Shown here piece after piece: positions 58,404 to 64,000 of a stretch of 64,000 nucleotides of DNA. Numbering within the stretch: the stretch's first letter is position 1; the number at the start of each line of letters is the position of its first letter. The translations under genes and the position numbers were made by a program. The stretch is taken from positions 12,958,001 through 13,022,000 of the forward strand of contig NC_134753.1 of the NCBI RefSeq assembly GCF_050436995.1. Reading direction: 5' to 3'. The DNA is from Anticarsia gemmatalis (Eukaryota > Arthropoda > Insecta > Lepidoptera > Erebidae). The notes beneath the pieces were generated by a model, which was not told where the DNA came from, did no database searches, and worked only from the letters and a program-made list of their open reading frames with translations.

Positions 58404-61061
58404 ACGCATTAGCCTGAATCCAGTGAATGTATCTCGAGACGCGCATGCTGACGGTAGGGTTTTCCCTCACACCACACACGTTTCCTCCGAAGGACAGAAC
58501 TCCTATTACAACATTGTTGAAGTACAGAGGTCCGCCAGAGTCTCCGTTGCACTGGCCTGTATTCTCCTCACGAGCTTGCACGCAGATCATGTCATCATCG
58601 ATGTTACCCCAGTGTTGTAAGCAAGCCGCCTGGTTCATAGTCCACAACTGCACGTGCTTTAGTTGCTCGGAATTGCCATCATTGGGCTGAAAATATACAT
58701 AATTGTTAAGACTCGTCGCCCATTAGTCGAAACTCGACTATAATGAATTTAAAATATAAGTTATTTAATATCAAATGACGTCAGACCTCAGTAAATATAT
58801 ATAAACGGCACTCTATGTCAGTGCTTTATGTATATAGACAAATACATACACACTACCGTGTGTGTATTGTTTTATTTGGTGATTTAATGTGCTTTATAAG
58901 CATTATTATTAAAAAATATTAGCGTTCAGCACTCCTCCTACACATAAACTGTAAGTGTGACAAATTTCACACTTCTGCGTCTGCACGTTTTACGTAAAAA
59001 GGGGTCCAAAGTTTTTGCTTCACGTATTAATATATAGATTCTAACGGTAACTTCTGAATGTCTCCGTGGCGCTGAGGTTAAGGTCACCACGCCGCTACCA
59101 TTGCGCCGGGAGGTAGAGGGCTGAATTTCCACACGGAATTATTTGTGCTATCCACAAATAATTGTTTCGGGTCTGGTTGTACTTTGTGTCCGTTGTTTGA
59201 ATGTTAGTTAAGCGACATAAGAGCGAATCTGAGTATGGGAGTTGTCTTTTAAAAAGACAATATCAAAAGTTTGGATATTCCTCTATCTTTTGATATTCTG
59301 ATATTCCCGAGAAGAGTTGACTTTAGGTAAGGCTGGCTGGAAAGACATCAGCCTTTGACCGCATGTGTTTAAAAGAAAACATGCTGTATCGATGACACGT
59401 AACTTTGGATAAAAACAAAAAAAAACTGCCGCTTTCAACGTAACTAGTGTAAGGTCTAGCTCTACTTCTAGCTCAACTTGAGTTTCAAACCAGGGAGTTC
59501 TTGCTAAAGATACACGTTCTACCAATGCGCAGGAGAGTGTTCAAGAATTAGTTTAACAATAAAAACACTTAAACATTTCTCGTGAATCACTCACTACAAA
59601 TGTTTTAGTGTATAATACATAAAGATTCTATTTAACCTCAGAGACGGCCCGCGTGGTCAAATAAGCTAAAAAAAGCTAAAGGCTAAGTTAAATTGTCTAA
59701 GTTATTATACGAGCAAAAACATGTCTGTATATCTGCGAGTGAAATTACGTATTTACTTACTCCAGTCCTGCCCCAGCCGGCAGCCCAGACGGCAGTATCA
59801 TCAGGTATGTTCGAATTAGGTCCAGCAAAAGAGCCAGGTCTTACAACATCGTTATAACTTATAGCATTTCCAGTCTGCATAATAGCAATGTCATTCCAGA
59901 TTATAAAAAATTGTGGGTGCATGATGATTCTGCTCGCTGTGTGGACCACGCCACCGCTGGTGGCCCAAGAAGAGCCGACACGGAAACGATTTCTTCTTAA
60001 GTCGTCACCAACCCTGAAATACAAGAAAATATATATTAGTTCCATTTTGGCACGTTACCAAACTCTGGGCTAGTATTGAGAAATAATCTAATAGAAATTA
60101 GAAAAGACGAATACTTCTCTCTAACCGAGATTCGAACCCGAAGCTTCATGATCTGCAGTCGAATGCACTTGCCGCGTCACATTGGCAGTCATTATAGCAC
60201 TTATCAATAAATTTATTGAGCAATACTTACGCGAAACAGTGTGCCGCTGTAAGAATAGATCTGTTGTTGAGGATGGTACCTCCACAGATATGTCTGTACA
60301 CCACGAAGTCTTGGGAACTCAGTACGACGGCCATAGACGGGTAATTGTTGATGGTAGTTACCGAGCCGCCCGCGATCCTCAAACTACCAGCTTTTGCACC
60401 TGCAAGTACATAAAGATGTAACACTGTTTTCCAAGACTGTCCCTCTGCTGGGTAAGGGTCTCCTCCCAAACGAGGGAAAGCCTTGAGGTCATCTCGCTGG
60501 CATAATGCGGTTTGGGACATTGCAAGCTCTCAAAAAATGTGTTAAAGAACTTTCAGGCTTGCAAGGTTTCATCGCGATGCTTTCCTTTACGGTTAGAACA
60601 AGAGATAATTATTTCTGATAGATCTTCGAAAAGTCATTGGGTTTGCATCGTCGGCTTCTCGTGTGGGGGAACGAGCATAGACCAATCGGTGAAGAGCTCC
60701 CACAAGACACGGCTTATATTAAATTTTAATTTGCGTATCAAAGAAGTAGAAGTATATTATCTAAAACTGATTATATTAGGACGGGGAAAAAGTCTTTTCG
60801 CATTATAGTATGTATGAACTTGTAATAAAATCTTTTCTCTACACAAAAAAGCTCGATATTTGGGTACCTCACGAGCTTACTGAAAAAAACCTTATGAACC
60901 GTGTACTCATTTGTGATTCTTGAAGCCAAAGAGATTTCATTACAAGTTCATACATACTATAATGCAAAAAGACATTTTCTCTGACCTAATATAAAATTTT
61001 CCAGTTATTTACCTGCGAGGGCTGCAAGCGCCACCCATAAAGTGAAAAGTACGACACGCAT
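58402..61061 (-). CDS. Serine protease D (S1, CFT-1-like)
   Basis: Minus-strand exons 61061-61013, 60399-60231, 60013-59761 and 58686-58402 (phases 1, 2, 0) encode 251 residues. Signal peptide MRVVLFTLWVALAALA; activation after Arg24 (SLR|IAGG). Catalytic residues are His70, Asp114 (IIWNDIAIM) and Ser207 (CNGDSGGP). Pocket: Gly201 at position 189 and Thr235 at 226. It is near-identical to protease C outside the insertions, but lacks C's tandem duplication and promoter Helitron. It carries its own intron insertions: a tRNA-headed SINE region (59034-59620) in intron 3, a mariner-like element and a dispersed repeat in intron 1. Probably a secreted gut enzyme; the substrate is unknown. Confidence 0.89.
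59060..59262 (+). mobile_element. tRNA-headed SINE, copy 2, in intron 3 of protease D
   Basis: CTCCGTGGCGCTGAGGTTAA, GGTCACCACGCCGCTACCAT, TCCACAAATAATTGTTTCGG and GGGAGTTGTCTTTTAAAAAG parallel the 25221 copy. The equivalent intron of protease C lacks it and about 300 bp of following sequence. Confidence 0.65.
60428..60602 (+). repeat. Copy of the CACGCTGGCC family in intron 1 of protease D
   Basis: GACTGTCCCTCTGCTGGGTA, GGGTCTCCTCCCAAACGAGG and TTCATCGCGATGCTTTCCTT. Confidence 0.65.
60776..60989. mobile_element. Mariner-like MITE in intron 1 of protease D
   Basis: Inverted ends of about 60 bp: TTAGGACGGGGAAAAAGTCT on the left and AGACATTTTCTCTGACCTAA on the right, both containing CATTATAGTATGTATGAACT or its complement. 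TA flanks each side. 214 bp, no transposase. Confidence 0.7.
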
Positions 61062-61120
61062 CGTTCACTCACTCAGAAATAGAGAGAATAAAATAAGTAT
61101 GCCACGGAAGTAATAAAACT

Positions 61121-61129
61121 CTTTATATA
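61121..61129 (-). promoter_or_regulatory. TATA box of protease D
   Basis: TATATAAAG on the minus strand, 60 bp before the ATG, followed by AGTTTTAT. Confidence 0.65.
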
Positions 61130-61885
61130 CTAACACTTATATCATAATCTACTGATTATTAATATGAGCTTAAACTATGAGATAAAATTGGTTATAGATA
61201 TAATTTCAATGATTCAGATTAGATAGTGAACCATTAATTGGTCGTGTCATTCATAATTATGTTTAAAATAGGTATATAATACCTCCGGTGTAGCTTGAAG
61301 CGCTTAACGAGATAAGAAACAGTTAAAAAATTGATAAAGAACAAAATCTTGGAATGAAATTATATTATCAATAAAGATACATGGAAATACAGGGCAACAT
61401 ATAATGCGGGAACTGTTTACACTTGCTTTTTATGGTCAGAATCGAGTTCTTACTACTTTCTAGTAAAGATTATGCACATTACACCGTGTCGCGACAGGAC
61501 CTTGCCTCAGCCGGGAAACAGTTCTAATCGACATTTTAACCAGTCTTGGCGGTGCACAGGATAAGGCTGAGCTACGGTCTTGTATAAATTACTTTATTCA
61601 AAGAACATATGGCCGGTCGCGACACGGCTCGCGTGAATCATCCTTTCCAACGTCGGGGCAATCACGAAAACAGACGGTACAATGAAGATAGTTGAATTCG
61701 GAAACGAGCAAGGGCTAGTTTTATAACCAACCACTTAGAGGGTTACGCAGCCACGCAGGTTTGGCGTATTTTAATAAAATTGGTATGTACCTCAACCTTA
61801 ATAACGAATTTAACTATGTTGTCTGCGAATAAAAGCTGTGATGAAGTTAAAGTCACCATTTATTGTTTGCAAAATCTTTAATAAA
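61130..61885. other. 5' flank of protease D and spacer
   Basis: 61130-61450 matches the flank of protease C beyond its Helitron (GAACCATTAATTGGTC, then ATAATGCGGGAACTGTTTAC). From 61486 a less AT-rich block with GTGTCGCGAC and GTCGCGACAC words (61487, 61616) is of unknown origin. No gene is supported. Confidence 0.5.
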
Positions 61886-62267
61886 ATTACGAATTAGCTT
61901 GAATCCATTGAATGTATCTTGAGACTCTCATGCTGACGCTAGGTTCATTGCCGCCACACCTCTGGGCGCCGAAGGACAGTACTCCGACACAATGGCCCGC
62001 CGGAGTCTCCTCTACACTGTGTGGCGTCGCTCTGACTAAATTGAGCGCAGATCATGTCGTTGCTGATCATGTGATTACCCAATTGCTGTCTGCAAGCCGC
62101 TTGACTTATTATATGCAGCTGTACATATCTTACCCCCGGTTTCTGAGTACATTTTGCGGTTTCAACAGCGTTTTAACTCATATAAAAAAAATGCTATGGA
62201 ATAGATAAACTACTGCTAAATGTACCTCATAAACCGGGGATTAGTTGTTCGGAAAGGCTGGAGTAAG
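61886..62267 (-). pseudogene. Protease fragment F (exon 4, broken by a MITE and a deletion)
   Basis: Exon 4 begins at about 62267 after TTTCAG (AYSSLSEQL). A 106-bp palindromic element then interrupts it. The frame resumes as QLHIISQAACRQQLGN, runs through DMICAQFSQSDATQCRGDSG and GPL, then loses about 20 bases with a frameshift before GVLSFGAQRCGGNEPSVSMR and an ending IQANS stop. Exons 1-3 are missing. The catalytic Ser motif survives but the gene cannot be functional. Confidence 0.8.
62134..62239. mobile_element. 106-bp palindromic MITE inside protease fragment F
   Basis: Ends CCCCGGTTTCTGAGTACATT and AATGTACCTCATAAACCGGG are near-complementary, with TTA next to each border. No coding frame. 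I recall this CCCGGTTTCTGAGGTACATT family as common in Lepidoptera. Confidence 0.75.
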
Positions 62268-62790
62268 CCTGAAATATATATTTGTTAATTCTCTTCTGGA
62301 AAAGAAAAGAGGTCTCTGCCCTATCCAGGGTGATTAGGTGAAACTTGCATTCGCTCAAGAACTGTTCAACTATGGGAAAACCAGTGATGAATGTAAAATT
62401 CCCTATTTAAGTATTAAAAACAATTAGTCAGGCAATTTGTAATATCGATAAGTATTGATAATACGAGTATAAGATTAATCATTATAGAGACCCTTTTACA
62501 TGATTTGATTAATTACTAAAAGATTATAGTAGATATAATAAACGAATTTCGTATATGTTACTGTAAAAGCCCGGACTGTGGTAAATCCTAAGATTTTCCG
62601 GTATATCCTAAGATTTACCAACTCTCAATGGTAAAAGTCCGAACAATTCTTTTATTTCGAACTTTTACCCCTATTCACTTGGTAAATCTTAGGATATACC
62701 TCAAGGGCAGGTAAATGTAGCTAATATAAAATAATTTAATAGTTATAAAGAAGGAGTTTTGGGCAAACCGACATGGGTAGGTTAGGTTAG

Positions 62791-62839
62791 AAGGCTGAGG
62801 TGGGAGCGAGCGAAGCGAAGCTCCCACCTCAGCCTTCGT
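62791..62839. repeat. GC-rich hairpin
   Basis: Arms GAAGGCTGAGGTGGGAGC and GCTCCCACCTCAGCCTTC (18 bp) with loop GAGCGAAGCGAA. Confidence 0.8.
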
Positions 62840-62868
62840 GGTTATTTTTTTTTAAACCACCCAGAAGG

Positions 62869-62892
62869 AGGAGCCCCGCGAAGCGGGGCTCC
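62869..62892. repeat. GC-rich hairpin with GAA loop
   Basis: Arms GGAGCCCCGC and GCGGGGCTCC around GAA, lying in DNA that is otherwise strongly AT-rich. Confidence 0.8.
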
Positions 62893-63157
62893 GGCGACAT
62901 CTTCAAACTCTCATTATAACTATATTACGGCATATAATTATATCCCTAGCAATATCATTATATTACGGCTCAAACACATGATAATCAAATTTTACCGTGT
63001 CGTTATGTAAATCCTAAGATTTGCCAATGAAATGGTGGTAAAAGTTCGAAATAAAAGAACGTTCGGACTTTTACCATTGAGAGATGGTAAATCTTAGGTT
63101 ATACCGGAAAATCTTAGGATATACCACAGTTCGGGCTTTTACAGTAACATATATACT

Positions 63158-63690
63158 GTAATACGGTTTCGGTGGCGCGGTCGGTCGGTTGTGTATTGGA
63201 CTGATCACGGTCTCAGTTACGATTCCCGGGTCGGACAAAGTACTATTGGTCTTTTCTAATTTATGTTAGAATAGTAGCCTGGAGGTTGGTTTCTATTCTA
63301 TTCTATCGTATGGTTAGTGGTCAACCTGGTGTCAAAGTTGTTCAAGCCGCCCGAAAGGCCTTTGACATGGCTTAACGACTGTTATCTTAATTGACAACCA
63401 CCGGGACCGACTTTTTACGTGCCTTCCGAAGCACTGAGACGCTCAGTTCAAATACCACTATGCGGTCACCCATCTATAGAATGACCGCGCTAACGGTTGC
63501 TTAACCCACAGATCGTTTATCGATCGGTGAGCACAACTGGCTATGGGCGCTGGAGGTTGGTAACGGGCCCGATATATGGCAATAAACTAGCCCCCAATCG
63601 AATGAGACTAAACTAGACCGACTAATGGCAAAACGTGGGTGTATGTCATACACCAAAGTGTACCTTCGTGTTTGACAGCCGTGATATTAT
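63158..63690 (+). mobile_element. tRNA-headed SINE interrupted by a 5S-headed SINE
   Basis: Head GGTTTCGGTGGCGCGGTCGG and B-box-like CAGTTACGATTCCCGGGTCG; body TACTATTGGTCTTTTCTAAT, then broken at 63290 and resumed at 63562 (AACGGGCCCGATATATGG). Confidence 0.7.
63291..63549 (-). mobile_element. 5S-rRNA-headed SINE, copy 6, with 12-bp target duplication
   Basis: Flanked by CTGGAGGTTGGT at 63279-63290 and 63550-63561. Minus strand reads GGGTTAAGCAACCG and ATAGATGGGTGACCGC and ends in a short TAGAATAGAA tail. Its host SINE and the exact duplication make it the clearest copy for defining the ends. Confidence 0.88.
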
Positions 63691-63756
63691 GTGGGTATGT
63701 ATATAAACAAAATAAAACAAGGGTTGGTAAATCAAACATATTTTTGTACTAGTAAA

Positions 63757-63885
63757 TTACGCATTAGCCTGAATCCATTGAATGTACCTCGAAACTCGCA
63801 TGCTGACGGTAGGATTTTCTCTAACACCACATACCAATTATAACATTGCCGAGATACAGAGGTCCGCCGGAGTCTCCTCTACTCT
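63757..63885 (-). pseudogene. Protease fragment H (3' part of exon 4, deletions)
   Basis: Minus strand ends TTCAATGGATTCAGGCTAAT GCG TAA and keeps AGGAGACTCCGGCGGACCTC (the GDSGGP region), but a one-base loss before it and a deletion after GNVIIG break the frame. Upstream of the fragment, at about 63889, the sequence jumps into AACTAGATAAATCTCCAAAA, which matches the distal 5' flank of protease C (55577). Everything between, including exons 1-3 and the promoter, is gone. Confidence 0.75.
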
Positions 63886-63968
63886 GCCTGTATTTAACTA
63901 GATAAATCTCCAAAAATACAATTTGTAAATCACTGCAATAGACAGTTAAAAAATTGACTAAAACACTA

Positions 63969-64000
63969 AACCCGTAGCGCAATTCTCTACAGCCGGTACT
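63969..64000 (+). repeat. Dispersed repeat (GCAATTCTCTACAG family), cut by the window end
   Basis: GTAGCGCAATTCTCTACAGC matches the head of the 40262 copy. Confidence 0.55.

Larger units (their letters stand above)
62552..63153. mobile_element. About 600-bp inverted-repeat element with internal GC-rich hairpins
   Basis: Left end GTTACTGTAAAAGCCCGG and right end GGGCTTTTACAGTAAC are complementary, and TAAATCCTAAGATTT words repeat in both arms. Related flanks at 51680 and 58125 read ACGAATTCGTATATACTGTA without it, an empty site. The interior carries two perfect hairpins, at 62791-62839 and 62869-62892. Confidence 0.75.

Overview
The window looks like nuclear DNA from a moth or butterfly (Lepidoptera). 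It is AT-rich and intron-rich, with genes carried on short exons flanked by GT...AG splice sites. The digestive-type serine proteases end in IQANA, as lepidopteran midgut trypsins do. The repeats are typical of the order: Helitron-like elements that start near TCTATACTAATATTATAAA and end CTAG, tRNA-headed SINEs, many short palindromic DNA elements, and a SINE whose head resembles 5S rRNA. No bacterial gene, CRISPR array, rRNA gene or intact tRNA gene was seen.

Layout. (1) 1-2.55 kb: the last four coding exons and 3' UTR of an ABCG half-transporter of the ABCG1/ABCG4 type, plus strand; its ATPase half lies outside the window. (2) 2.55-42.9 kb: about 40 kb without a confident gene. It holds a plausible promoter and first coding exon near 4.87-5.39 kb (uORF, ATG, strong GTAAGT donor) whose later exons I cannot find, a degraded pogo-type transposon with TA target duplication (5539-6682), Helitron-like elements, SINEs, several inverted-repeat elements, a perfect five-unit heat-shock-element-like motif (27792-27814) and a 470-bp near-perfect hairpin (40832-41301). 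(3) 42.9-64 kb: a cluster of S1 serine proteases. Four genes look complete, each with four exons in identical phases (1, 2, 0) and a TATA box 49-60 bp before the ATG: A (+, 42993-45639), B (+, 48546-50624), C (-, 54681-51988) and D (-, 61061-58402). Four broken fragments lie between and beyond them (55768-55843 +, 57778-57853 -, 61886-62267 -, 63757-63885 -).

All four complete proteases keep the His-Asp-Ser triad, the six core cysteines and an R|IAGG activation site, so each should be a secreted zymogen switched on by a trypsin. The trypsin specificity residue Asp189 is Gly in every copy. Position 226, Gly in ordinary trypsins, is Lys (A), Arg (B) or Thr (C, D). This predicts a cluster that has left tryptic specificity and perhaps, in A and B, moved toward acidic substrates.

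The protease region is visibly unstable. C and D are recent inverted-arm paralogues with shared flanks. C carries an exact 190-bp tandem duplication covering half of exon 2, and a Helitron with a second inverted-repeat insertion nested in it sits just upstream of C's TATA box. Paralogous flanks give empty sites for several insertions. Six copies of the 5S-headed SINE, five with 9-13 bp target-site duplications, lie in and around the cluster; I noticed none in the first 42 kb.
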